From: Pulicaria dysenterica
Taxonomy: Eukaryota; Streptophyta; Magnoliopsida; Asterales; Asteraceae
Length of the DNA: 64,000 nucleotides
NCBI GenBank assembly: GCA_947179395.2
Contig: OX359293.1
Location: forward strand, 45,754,351-45,818,350
Direction of reading: 5' to 3'
Positions 22,433 through 33,000 of this stretch are shown here, one piece after another. Both the position numbers and the translations under genes were made by a program. The notes below the pieces were generated by a model. It had not been told where the DNA came from and did not search any database. It was given only the letters and a program-made list of their open reading frames with translations. Position 1 is the stretch's first letter, and every line of letters starts with the position of its first letter.

Positions 22433-23754
22433 AATGCCATCCTCCACAAGCGTCTTCAAACAGTATTCAATCTTGATGGCAAGTTCATTGACGACTTGTG
22501 CAAAGAAAATTTTGAATTACTTGAACGAATCAAAGAGGTCGAAACTGCACTGGAACCACCCACTCCATTTACCTTCTCATTACAGGGAACCATACTAGAT
22601 GAACGAATTGAAGGTTCCAAACATGTGTCTACATCTTCTCAAAATGTCAAATTAGTAAAATCTGTTAATCATACTGCGGTAACAACTCTTAAACTTAAAC
22701 AGATTTACAAACCAAAGCAATTGTCCACTTCTAATCACAGTTCTCGTGTGCACTTAGACGTACCTGAATCATCACGAGCTGCAGCCAGTCGACCACGACT
22801 TCATTCTAATCTTTTACCATCTGCTGCAGATGTGAAGAACACTGGAAACAAGAAGTGTGAAATAAATACATCATGGAAAAGAGCTATTCCTAGGTCCACT
22901 AGAAGATGTTCAAATTTGAAACCTGTCTGTGAAAACATTTTGATGTTTGATTCTGTTTGTAATCATTCCTGTTCACAAGACAATACTGTTTCTACCATGT
23001 TTTGTATGAGTGATGGCTGTACTCATGGACACTGTGAATTTAATTGTTGTTATGATCAATTGAGAAAGTCTTTAGGTATTAAACCATGTGCTGACTGGAC
23101 GGATTTTTATGCTCATCTAGTCTGTATTCCATTTATAAATTCCAAAGGCTACATCATTAATCAATGGATCACCACTCGACAATCTCATGCACTTAAACGC
23201 TTAAACAAATCCAACCGATTGCTCACAATCAAGGAACTGGAAGTCTACAAATGGCAGGGCTATGAAGCTTTTAAAAGGGCTTGGATTGCACAGGAAAAAC
23301 ACTTGCATTCTCAAAAGCGTTCTCGCAATTCCCCTTCCAAAATCTCCAAACCTTCAAAACCCAAGCCATCATCCATCCAACGAATCGCGAAACCTACTAA
23401 TCGCCGTGCTCCAGTTCAGCAAAAGCAAGTTGATGCACCGAGGCCACCGAGAATTCTTAAGAATTCCTCGCAACCATGGATTCGCAAACATAACGCTTCC
23501 GCAACTCTACCGAATCCAAAACCTCTGATTCCATCAACTGTCAAACCAACAATAGTAAAGAAACTTTCTTCTCAACCAATTTCTCCCAAATCTATTCATT
23601 CTCGACAAAAGATTCGACCCACATGGGTAATTAAGAATAGATCATCTCAAGTTTCACCACAACCAGTAGACACAATCACTACTCAACCACCTTTAGGAAC
23701 TAACAATCAAGGACCCATTCATATATGGGGACCTGAACGTGCTTTATTCTCTTA
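22433..23754 (+). pseudogene. Gag-protease linker of element C (Cys cluster and basic region)
   Basis: It is in the same frame as gag, downstream of its stop. A Cys/His-rich patch (CMSDGCTHGHCEFNCC near 23005) resembles the short Cys motif found between gag and protease in Sireviruses. It is followed by a Pro/Lys/Arg-rich tail (23300-23690) likely to bind nucleic acid. The frame closes at 23806, overlapping the protease frame. TCTTATTGCAGG at 23748-23760, right at the frame change, looks like a splice acceptor, but I found no matching donor. Confidence 0.7.
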
Positions 23755-26700
23755 TTGCAGGTGCCTCACTTGTGGTACCTTGACTCCGGCTGCACCAAAC
23801 ATATGACTGGCAACAAAAGCCTTCTCAGGAACTATGTTCCTAAGTACTCCGGGAATGTACGTTTTGGGAATGACAATGTTGCACCAATAATGAGGTACGG
23901 AGACATTGAGAAAAAGCACATCAAAATCAAGAAAGTCTCATATGTTGAAGGGTTTGGTCATAACTTGTTTAGCATTAGACAGTTCTGTGATAAAGACCTA
24001 GAGGTAGTGTTCAAAAAGAACAAATGTTCAGTTTTAACTGAAAATGGAGATGAGTTGCTCGCAGGTTCCAGAAATTCTAACCTGTATTCCATTGACTTGG
24101 AAAAATATGACTCTCCTACCTCTGTGTGTCTACTGTCCGAAGCATCTACAGATCTGACTTGGCAATGGCACAGAAAACTCTCTCACCTGAACTTTCAAAA
24201 TATTAACAAATTAGTCACTGGTGACTTGGTGAGAGGCATTCCGAAGTTAAGGTTCAAGAAGGATCATCTGTGTGCAGATTGTGAAAAGGGAAAAATGAAG
24301 AAGGCTTCTCATCAATCTAAACAAGTATTTAGCACTGCGAATCCTTTGGAACTCCTGCACATGGATCTGTGTGGTCCTATGAGAATCCAGTCCAAGAATG
24401 GGAAGAAGTATATTTTAGTCATGGTGGATGACTACTCTAGATATACTTGGGTAAAATTTTTGCGCTCAAAAGATGAAGCCACTCCAACAATCATTTCCTT
24501 CATCAAACAACAGCAGAACAAGCATAGTCAGAGTGTTATCTCCATCCGGACAGACAATGGAACGGAATTCAAAAACAGTACTCTGAAGAGCTTCTGTGAT
24601 CTTGTGGGAATCAGCCACCAGTTCTCTGTTGCATACACACCACAACAAAATGGTGTAGTTGAACGAAGAAATAGGACTTTGGTTGAAGCTGCCCGTACAA
24701 TGCTTTCATATTCCGGGCTCCCACCTTCTTTCTGGGCTGAAGCAATTAGCACTGCCTGCTACACGCAGAACCGCTCTTTCATTAACAAACTCTTTAATAA
24801 AACTCCATATGAACTGGTCAATGGCATAGTGCCTAATATCAAATACTTCCATGTATTTGGTAATAGGTGCTTTGTACTAAATGACAAGGATACTCTAGGA
24901 AAATTTGCTCCCAAAGCGGATGATGCTGTTTTCTTAGGTTATTCTACTGAGTCCAAAGCCTACAGAGTTTTTAACAAACGTACAAAGAGCATTGTTGAAA
25001 GTATCAACGTAATATTTGATGATACATTGAATGTTACAGATTTTCCACCCACATCAACAGTTAATGCTTCTGAACATACCTGTTCAGGACCTGCACTTCA
25101 AAATAAAGAATCAGACAATCCATCCAGTTCAAATATACATCTTGATTTTTTGTATGATTTCTTTAGACCTGAATCTTCTCCTGTTCTAACTGACAACAGG
25201 AACGACACAGTTGTTCACACAAGTGTTACTCTAACGGCTCCTACGGTCATTGAGATGAATCCTTTTGCTGATCTATACGCAGAGGATTCAACTTCTGTTT
25301 CTGTCACTTGTCCCCTTGTGACTTCTCAGATTCCTGACCCAGAGAGCCCTCCTGTGTTTGATTCAGACCCACATTTCTCTCCAGAAGATGAAGAAGAAGC
25401 ACGCCACTTACAAGATCTCATTCCTTCATCTTCCACTTCACATGAAATTAAGTGGACCAGACATCACTCGGAAGAGAACATCATCGGAGATCCTTCAGTT
25501 GGTATTCAAACAAGATCCGCAACAGCAAACGAATGCCAATTCTCGGGTTTCTTAAGCATCATTGAACCCACCAAGACTTGTGACGCATTAGATGATCCAG
25601 ATTGGGTAATTGCCATGCAGGAAGAATTACACCAATTTGATCGTCTCAAAGTCTGGAGATTAGTTCCTCTGCCCTACGGTAAATCTGTTGTAGGAACTAA
25701 GTGGTTGGTAGCAAAAGGCTATAATCAGCAAGAGGGGATCGACTATGATGAAACTTTTGCCCCTGTTGCTCGAATTGAAGCTATACGCCTATTTCTTGCA
25801 TATGCAGCCTCCCGGAGTTTTCGTGTCTTCCAAATGGATGTACAAACAGCCTTTCTCAATGGGGTACTCAAAGAAGAAGTCTACGTTTCACAACCTGAGG
25901 GCTTCATCAATTCTTCACACCCTAATCATGTCTACATTTTAGATAAGGCACTGTACGGTTTAAAACAAGCTCCACGTGCATGGTACGATGTCTTATCTGA
26001 ATATCTAATAGGTGAAGGCTACTCCAAAGGAAAGACAGACACCACTCTTTTCACCAAGACGAAAGGTAGGGACAAAATTCTTGTCCAAATTTATGTGGAT
26101 GACATCATCTTTGGATCTACAAATCCGAAGTACAGTGAAGAGTTTGCACAAACTATGTCCAACCGGTTCCAAATGAGTATGATGGGAGAGATGTCATTCT
26201 TTCTCGGTCTTCAGGTCAAACAGTTGAGTCATGGCACGTTCATCTGTCAATCTAAGTATATTAAAGATCTTCTCACGAAGTATGATATGCTCAACTGCAA
26301 CCCTATCTCAATTCCCATGGCGGCCAAATCACAGCTATCGGCAGATCCTGATGGTTCTCCGGTGGATCTCAAGACATACCGCGGGATGATTGGTTCCTTA
26401 CTATATCTCACTGCAAGTCGTCCCGACATCTTGTTCTCTACTTGTCTGTGTGCAAGATTTCAGGCAAATCCCAATGAGTCACATCTATTGGCTGTTAAGC
26501 GAATCTTCAGATATCTCAAAGGATCCATGGATTTAGGGTTGTGGTATCCCAAGGACTCCAATCTGGACCTTCATGCTTATTCAGATGCTGATTATGCCGG
26601 TTGCAAGATTAACAGGAAAAGCACTTCTGGTAGTGCACACTTTCTGGGAGATCGTCTAGTCTGCTGGGCTTCAAAGAAACAAAACTGTGTATCCACTTCT

Positions 26701-27039
26701 ACGGCAGAAGCTGAGTATGTTGTTGCTGCAATGTGCTGTTCTCAAAGCCTATGGATACGTACACAACTCTCAGACTTTGGCCTCAGGTATGACCACATAC
26801 CATTGTTATGCGACTCTCAATCTGCCATTGCCATCTCCTGCAATCCGGTACACCACTCTAAAACTAAACATATCGATATTCGTTATCACTTCATCAAAGA
26901 TAATGTCGAGAAAGGATTAATTGAGTTACAGTATGTTCCTACTGAAAATCAGCTTGCTGACTTGTTTACCAAACCCTTAGATGAAAGTCGCTTCACTGAG
27001 TTGGTATCCAAGTTAGGCATGCTCAATCTACAAATCTAA
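23755..27039 (+). CDS. pol: Copia pol (protease, integrase, RT, RNase H) of element C
   Basis: Open for 1094 codons. Protease: YLDSGCTKHMTG with catalytic Asp at residue 10. Integrase: zinc finger WHRKLSHLNF...CADC (about 137-175), then catalytic Asp204 (LHMDLCGP), Asp267 (RTDNGTEF) and Glu303 (NGVVERRNR). RT: QMDVQTAFLNG and YVDD at 780-783. RNase H: YSDADYAG, STAEAEYV and LLCDSQSA. It ends with the standard LADLFTKPLDE region. About 20 residues normally between GTKW and the LVA.GY motif of RT are missing at residue 650/651 (25704/25705), in frame, which probably disables RT. The first residue is set by the open frame, not by a natural start; expression presumably depends on gag readthrough or splicing. 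Confidence 0.93.
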   Translation: MQVPHLWYLDSGCTKHMTGNKSLLRNYVPKYSGNVRFGNDNVAPIMRYGDIEKKHIKIKKVSYVEGFGHNLFSIRQFCDKDLEVVFKKNKCSVLTENGDELLAGSRNSNLYSIDLEKYDSPTSVCLLSEASTDLTWQWHRKLSHLNFQNINKLVTGDLVRGIPKLRFKKDHLCADCEKGKMKKASHQSKQVFSTANPLELLHMDLCGPMRIQSKNGKKYILVMVDDYSRYTWVKFLRSKDEATPTIISFIKQQQNKHSQSVISIRTDNGTEFKNSTLKSFCDLVGISHQFSVAYTPQQNGVVERRNRTLVEAARTMLSYSGLPPSFWAEAISTACYTQNRSFINKLFNKTPYELVNGIVPNIKYFHVFGNRCFVLNDKDTLGKFAPKADDAVFLGYSTESKAYRVFNKRTKSIVESINVIFDDTLNVTDFPPTSTVNASEHTCSGPALQNKESDNPSSSNIHLDFLYDFFRPESSPVLTDNRNDTVVHTSVTLTAPTVIEMNPFADLYAEDSTSVSVTCPLVTSQIPDPESPPVFDSDPHFSPEDEEEARHLQDLIPSSSTSHEIKWTRHHSEENIIGDPSVGIQTRSATANECQFSGFLSIIEPTKTCDALDDPDWVIAMQEELHQFDRLKVWRLVPLPYGKSVVGTKWLVAKGYNQQEGIDYDETFAPVARIEAIRLFLAYAASRSFRVFQMDVQTAFLNGVLKEEVYVSQPEGFINSSHPNHVYILDKALYGLKQAPRAWYDVLSEYLIGEGYSKGKTDTTLFTKTKGRDKILVQIYVDDIIFGSTNPKYSEEFAQTMSNRFQMSMMGEMSFFLGLQVKQLSHGTFICQSKYIKDLLTKYDMLNCNPISIPMAAKSQLSADPDGSPVDLKTYRGMIGSLLYLTASRPDILFSTCLCARFQANPNESHLLAVKRIFRYLKGSMDLGLWYPKDSNLDLHAYSDADYAGCKINRKSTSGSAHFLGDRLVCWASKKQNCVSTSTAEAEYVVAAMCCSQSLWIRTQLSDFGLRYDHIPLLCDSQSAIAISCNPVHHSKTKHIDIRYHFIKDNVEKGLIELQYVPTENQLADLFTKPLDESRFTELVSKLGMLNLQI

Positions 27040-27164
27040 CATACTGTTCCTTCTGTTAATTTTCCTTTCCTTTAATTTTTAGAGTAGGTGTTACACTGTT
27101 TGTTCTATGTACAGATGTCCGATGCAACTGCCAAGGGGAAGTTTAGGAGTCTTACACATGCTGC

Positions 27165-27270
27165 ATATGTGTAGGGGGAGAAAGTGAATACACATCGTGC
27201 ACATGTGTAGGGGGAGAAATTCAAATTTGACACACTTTCTAAAATCAAAGGCAACAATCGAGGGGGAGTG
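27165..27270 (+). other. Internal polypurine-like tracts of element C
   Basis: GTAGGGGGAGAAA occurs near 27172 and again near 27208, and CGAGGGGGAGTG near 27259, with palindromic CACATGTGTA-type flanks. Multiple PPT-like tracts 3' of pol are a known Sirevirus feature. The remaining 27040-27395 has no ORF. Confidence 0.8.
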
Positions 27271-27394
27271 TGTCAACATAAACAATTTCAAACAAATGAT
27301 CTTGGAATATAAAATTTTAAACTCAACATTCCAGATACTTTGAAGTTGATAAGAAAAATTTCAAGTGTTAAGGACTATTGAAGCCAATCAGATT

Positions 27395-27875
27395 CTATGC
27401 ATCAATCGCATGGGATTATCTTTAGTCAAATCACTAAAATTTTCTAAGTTAAGGGTCAATCGCATGGGAATACAGTCTATTTCTCAATCGCATGCGATTA
27501 CCAAAGCAAAATGAAATACCCTTCAATCGCATACAAGATGAATAGCATGATCCAACAAATGCGATTAAGGCCAAGGATAGCGTGATTCGCATGCAATTTT
27601 GACTAAGGTTGAATCGCATGCGATTCGGTTTAAGATAGTATTAATCGCACGCGATTAAGCTTACAGTATGAATCGAACGCGATTCGGTCATAGGCTGAAT
27701 CGCACCCGATTGATTCAGATAGTGGGATTCGCACGCGATTCGGTCATAGGCTGAATCGCACGCGATTGATTCAGATAGTGGGATTCGCACGCGATTCGGA
27801 TGCACATGGTTCTAACACCCAAGCTGAATCGCATGCGATTAACACACCACAGTGTGAATCGCATGCGATTGAAAA
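27395..27875. repeat. Palindrome block 2: AATCGCAYGCGATT
   Basis: About fifteen copies of the 14-bp palindrome or close variants occur between pol and the additional ORF. One stretch repeats a unit containing GATTCAGATAGTGGGATTCG (27712-27800). The motif is the same as in block 1. Confidence 0.93.
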
Positions 27876-27971
27876 CACTTATCAGCACAACCTTTCCCTG
27901 AATCTCTTCTGGATCTATGTGAGCAGAATGATGTTTTGAGAAATTATAGGGAGAGTGTAGGAGCATCCTCA

Positions 27972-30054
27972 ATGGTTGTGCCAGAACCGGCCATACCTGC
28001 CCAGGGAGGAGTAGCACCAGGTGAGAATATAGAAGTTAGGACTCAGCTATCTATGGCAGATGATGAGAGGGGAGTGGATAGAGAAAATGTTGAGAGGGGT
28101 GGTGAAGAAGGTGAAGGTGTTAAGAGTAGAGAGGGAGGGGATGCATATGATCCCGCCACCATTCAAGCCATTATACAAACTCTTTCTCAACCAACCCGCA
28201 ACCAAACCATTCTAGAAGAGCTTGGACTCATTTTCACCGAGTCTTCCAGTTCTGAACCTTCATCCGATGAGTCTGCATCTCATCCAGGAGGTGCCCCTGC
28301 CTTTGAAACTATTATATCTCCCATGGGCACCCCTGAGCACCCCATTGACCAACCAGCAGAAAGTACCCCCTCTTTCATGAAACTTACTGATCCACATACT
28401 ACCTCTCCCGACCAGAATCACCCCGTTCAACCTAATCAGGTCATTTCACAACCTGGTGGTCTGGTCATTCCTTTGACTTCAACTGCTCCAACAACCACCA
28501 ATCCTATCATTTGCAGGGCCATTATAGCCCCAGAGCATGACATTCCAGTCACTTCTCCATCTCTTAGCCTATCTGTTGAAACTAGTTCTGTCACCCCTAA
28601 CTCTCTCATTCAACCTGATCAATATGCGGGGTATGGTGCTGGTAGTAGTGATGATGAAGGTAGTTTTGTTGTTAGGAGTGTGAGTGATAGAGAGGAGGTG
28701 AGAAAAGAAAAAGTGAGTGCTGAGGGTTCACCAAACCCAGAAAGCCGGGAAGCCACATTTGCTATGGGGCCTAGCACTGCTGGGCCTCATATTGAACAAG
28801 TCGCGGTGATCCCACCCGTGCAAGTTTTTGCCCCACCAAGCCACTACGGTGTCTCTCGACAGACTCCGTCTTTATTGCACAGGGTTATAGCACATACACT
28901 GGGTCAACCCCAATTGGGTGTTGGACCTATTGAACAAAGAGGACCGTCTCCCTCGTCCTCGACTCCTTTTCGTGCACAATTTGATATGCCGCGGATCTCC
29001 GCTTATCTTGAACAACACAAAGTCACCATTGATGCACTGAGCTTGTTGACTCAACAAGTCTCCTCAACTTCCATAGGTGGTACCTCTCAAGGTGCCATTC
29101 GAGGATTAGAAGGAAATCCTGCTGGAGCATACATCCATGATGCTCCAGTAGGTGGTTCTGCCTCTGTGGCAGGTACCTCAACCGGTAATCTGAGTGATTC
29201 CGGGTTTGTTACACGTGCAGAACTTCAACATCATATTCAACAAGCCGTGTCACCAATCCACCAACAACTGCAGATGACAAATCAAAAGTTGGATCGGATA
29301 GAGCAAGCTTCCAAGGCCCAAGCTGAGCAGCTAAACCGAATTGAAACACTTCTTGCTGCCCGTCCTTCAGTTCCAGAGCCTCAATCACAACATGATCCTG
29401 CCACAATGTCTGTAGATGCTTTAAAAAGCATGCTGTATGTTAGACTTCTGGAGCAAAGGCCAGAATCTGCACATGATCAAGACCTTCTGACTACTCTTTG
29501 CAACGAACAGCGTCCATCGGGAATCTCCATGGATGACTTTCAAGAGTTTCATGAAGATGTAAACAGAAAGATTGATGGGATCACCAAAGGTTTCTACACC
29601 TCCCTATCAAAAGTCACAGACCGGCTGACTAGCCTAGAAACAACCTGTCAGGCTCAGGCTCAGGGGAGTAAGCGGAGACGGGATGATCAGGATCCGGATG
29701 ATCAACCCGAGGGGGAGAAAAGGAGAAAATACATGTCTGCTCCCTCTAGTTGTTACTACTGTGCCTGTCCCACTTGTTACTTCATACTTATATGAACGTA
29801 CAAGTTCAACTGGGTCCGGAAGTCAACACAAACAACAACAAATGGCCGATGAAGTTTATGAACGACAGCAAAAGGAAAATGCTGACAAACAAATTGTACT
29901 TTACGTACCTCAGCAACAATCTGAACCGAGGCCAAGTGATCTTGAAGAAGGTGAAATACCTTATGAGCAGCCCCATGCCGAGATGTCTGACTGGTCTAGT
30001 GACTCAGAGGAACAAGTGGCATTCGGCATTCGCAACAAATCGGCATACGAATAG
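27972..30054 (+). pseudogene. Additional ORF of element C (env-like position)
   Basis: The frame runs from the ATG at 27972 (MVVPEPAIPAQGG) to a stop at 29795. An acidic tail (PSDLEEGEIPYEQPH) continues in another frame to TAG at 30052-30054, so a frameshift between about 29690 and 29790 is likely. The protein is Pro/Ser/Thr-rich, then has a coiled coil near 29215-29360 (QQLQMTNQKLDRIEQASKAQ) and a basic stretch KRRRDDQ near 29672. I see no signal peptide or convincing transmembrane segment, so an envelope role is not supported. It ends about 37 bp before the PPT. It does not resemble the aORF of elements B and F. Confidence 0.7.
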
Positions 30055-30094
30055 ATTAATGTATTTATTTGTTGTGAATAATTACACACCTCAC

Positions 30095-30106
30095 TTAGGG
30101 GGAGAT
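30095..30106 (+). other. Polypurine tract of element C
   Basis: TTAGGGGGAGAT immediately precedes the 3' LTR and is identical to the tract before the 3' LTR of element B. Confidence 0.92.
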
Positions 30107-30333
30107 TGTTAGAAATATTAAAGTGAGGGGTGTAATATGTAATTACTCAAAGTTGGGGAAATGCTATATAAAGGCATTTCCCCCACATTTCAATGTTAAG
30201 CTTTGCATATTTCTCAACTCTTGTGTGTGTTTTCTCTCTTAGCTCTCGGCTCTCTTTCTCTCTACTGATTACACATACAAACACATACATTAACTCTTAA
30301 GCATTGCTTCATCCGTATAATACGGGACCATCA
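30107..30333 (+). repeat. 3' LTR of element C
   Basis: 227 bp, TGTTAGAAAT...ACCATCA, with intact TATATAAAGG near 30165. It carries one extra 10-bp unit (ACACATACAA) relative to the 5' LTR. Confidence 0.95.
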
Positions 30334-30834
30334 AAGGTTCAAAAAAACTGGTTAAGATCAAGTTTTAGATAAAAGGTTTGTCCCTTTTAACCGTTTAAAC
30401 ACAAACCTGGTTTAAACCTAACTGGTCAAAATCAAACCTTTTATTAACTGGATAAAAAACAAAAAACTTGTTTTTATCCCTTATGGTTTTTCGAAAATTA
30501 TGAGGAGAAGAAACAAGATGAAGAAGATTATTCAACTATCAAACAAACCAACTAATTAGATAAACTAGGTTTAACTAATTAAACAGAATGTTTAATTTAA
30601 AACTTAATTCAAGCTTATCCTTATCCAAAAAATCATGATCCTTTTAACCATTCAATCTAACTGTTTGAATTTCCTGATTAATAGGATAAACCTGATAACA
30701 AAAAACAAACTGTTTTGTTACCTACTTGATTTTCGAAAAACTCAAGAACAAGTAGAGAGTTAAGAACAAAACCTTAATCTAAAAACCAGATAAAACTAGA
30801 AACTATGGATCATAGAGCCGAGGCTCTGATACCA
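30334..30834 (-). other. PBS and first part of the leader, family A copy 2
   Basis: The minus-strand PBS TGGTATCAGAGC is at 30834-30823. The leader resembles 3786-4080 and 11585-11770 of copy 1 and 63081-63533 of copy 3. No ORF. Confidence 0.85.
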
Positions 30835-30835
30835 C

Positions 30836-31772
30836 TGAAGGGTTTTGATCTGACCAAACCACCTAATGACACAAACTGGTCAAACCTGGGTTTGATTCTA
30901 CTAGTTCAATCCTAAAAGCGGAACAGGATTGAACACAACCCTCTAAACCCCAAAAGGGTTAGGATCTTTAAAACTAATGATCAACATAGTTTCTAATAAA
31001 CAAACAATCCACAAAAAAGGTTATAAGAAAATATACCTGATCAGAAACAATAGGATTGCTAAAGTAAGTCCACCACTATTGCACCTCCTAACGAACTGGC
31101 TGCTAGACCGCTCTTGGATCACCAACCCTCAAACAACAAACTAAGTCCTTGAGTGTGTGTGTGTGTGCGTCGACTTAAAAAACCATAGACACCCCTTGGG
31201 TGTTCTTCGAATTCGACAAGGAGAGAGAGAGCCGAAATAGGAGATCGACGAGGAGAGAGAGAGAGAGATGGTGTGGTGGCTAGGGTTATCTTCCTTAATC
31301 CTTTTTTTTTTGTCTTATGTTAATCCTTAAGGCTTAAGGATATATATAAGGATTAAAAGGACCTAAGCCCGTTTAATTAAAAGCCCACTAGTTTTAATTA
31401 AACTTTCAACCTTCTTACTTTGACCCCCTGGACTTTACTAGTTAATTAATTAACTATTAATTAACTCGTTTGTTATATATTAAAACTTAATATTTCATTC
31501 TCTTTAAATAATAAATAACTATTTATTATTTATTTCCTTTCTAATAATTAATACAAACTGATTAATTATTTATTTCTCTCTTTTCAATAATTAATACTTA
31601 CTGATTAATTATTTACTTTTCTCTTTAATAATTAATCCAACTGATTAATTATTTCCACACAGATCTATGATGAAATCAACTGTTCTGATTTGCGTGTAGC
31701 AGTGTGACCCTTTAGTCTTTTATAACATTGGATACAATGTGCCCATTAATTATCTCTGCACATAATCTAACA
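30836..31772 (-). repeat. 5' LTR of family A copy 2
   Basis: On the minus strand it begins TGTTAGATTATG at 31772 and ends CTTCA at 30836. It is 937 bp, about 190 bp longer than copy 1. It has GT- and GA-rich runs near 31155 and 31220-31270 and the AATTAATT hairpin units near 31540-31650. Confidence 0.88.
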
Positions 31773-31825
31773 GAAACTGGGGAGGAGAGACGCGTGCAAT
31801 GCAGTCTTAGCCCATAGGAACGTTC

Positions 31826-33000
31826 ATGCAGCCCAGTAGCACTCCTTTCTCTCAATATATTGAAGAACACCAGATTCCTGATAATGTCAAGATCACTGCG
31901 ATAGTAGGGACTTATGACGGCTCAGGAGACCCAGATGACCATATGAACCTGTTTCAAGGAGCCATGAAATTCCAGAAATGGGACACGGCTGTGGCATGTC
32001 ATGTTTTCCCTATGACACTAAAAGGAAGTGCACGGGAATGGTTCGCCACCCTCCCACCAGGGAGTGTGCAGAGCTTTGAGGAATTACGAGAGAAGTTCAG
32101 GAGCCATTTCAGACCGTAAAAGGTCCATGCATAATCTCATCTACGGGCACACCTAGTAAAGCAGGAGGTTGATGAGAACATGAGGGACTACATTCCGCAG
32201 TATAACAGGGAGAGGGCTGAAATACCCAATCTCCCGGAGAGCCAAGTGGTATCTGGATTCATTATGAGCATTAGGCCACCTCAGCTCATAGAGGATATAT
32301 CCTCAAGAGTGCCTCTCACCTTCAAGGAATGCATGGATAAGGCCTATGCATGGGTCTAGGGGAAAGAAACAGCCAATCAAGTCAGAGGACTTAATAAGAA
32401 GGAAGTGCCAAAGAACAAGCCATGGAGGAAGAAAGCTCCAGTTCCAGAGGGAGTTTAAAGACAGAACCCCCCCGAAGATTTCAGGATACAGGGAGGGATA
32501 GAACATATGATGGTAGAAACCTACTCATCTCCATCTTGTCCAAAACTCCAAAAGAGATCTTGGCAATGGACGGAGCGAGAACCTGATTCAGGCCCCCTCC
32601 TCCTCCTATGACCGACCCGCGACGGCTTAACAGCCGACTGTATTGTAAGTTCCATGAAGACAATGGTCACGACACTGACAGCTGCAGAGAACTCAAGAAA
32701 GAGAAAGAGCTGGCAGTAAAGGCAGGAAAGCTGGACCACCTGGTACAGACCATAAAAGATGGCACGAAGGGAGATGGCAAGAAGGACCCCTCCTGGAGGA
32801 AACCAGTGGCACCAACGGAGGAGAGAGCTTCAGAAGGAAGGATCAACATGATCCAGACTTTCGGTATGGAAGGAAGAAAGAGGAGAAGCCAGTACAATGT
32901 CCTACCTTCCTATCTCATGATACCTAACATTGATGAAGAAGATCTAGAGGAAGAACCTGTGGTCACCAACATCAGGTTAGCAGACTACGAAATATCCAGA
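31826..33000 (+). pseudogene. Tat-type gag
   Basis: The ATG at 31826 opens MQPSSTPFSQYIEEHQIPDN. YDGSGDPDDHMNLFQGAM and GSAREWFATLPPGSVQSFEEL are classic Tat gag strings. The frame stops at 32119; related sequence continues in broken form (LIEDISSRVPLTFKECMDKA near 32290, stop at 32358). It resumes at 32608 with YCKFHEDNGHDTDSCRELKK, the zinc-binding segment typical of this lineage. At least four interruptions occur. Gag is the structural protein. Confidence 0.85.

Larger units (their letters stand above)
18767..30333 (+). mobile_element. Element C: full-length Sirevirus-type Copia
   Basis: LTRs lie at 18767-18983 (217 bp) and 30107-30333 (227 bp) and differ by one 10-bp tandem unit (ACACATACAA-type) and very few bases. 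The TSD AAGGT is exact at 18762-18766 and 30334-30338. The order is PBS, leader with palindrome block, gag, Cys/basic linker, protease-integrase-RT-RNase H, internal PPT-like tracts, second palindrome block, additional ORF, PPT. This is the Sirevirus plan. Damage comprises two stops in gag, a gag-pol frame change and an RT deletion. It is inserted in the leader of family A copy 2. Confidence 0.96.
16030..31772 (-). mobile_element. Copia family A, copy 2, interrupted by element C
   Basis: Read on the minus strand: LTR 31772-30836, PBS 30834-30823, leader 30822-30334, element C, leader 18766-16890, gag 16889-16030. With C removed the leader is about 2.4 kb, much longer than in element D (about 50 bp). 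No pol and no 3' LTR are visible. With copy 1 it forms a tail-to-tail pair around 13165-17733. Confidence 0.75.

Noticed and set aside
27972..30054. Retroviral-type envelope gene in element C
   Set aside because: No signal peptide, no clear transmembrane helix and no fusion-like segment; only the position is env-like.
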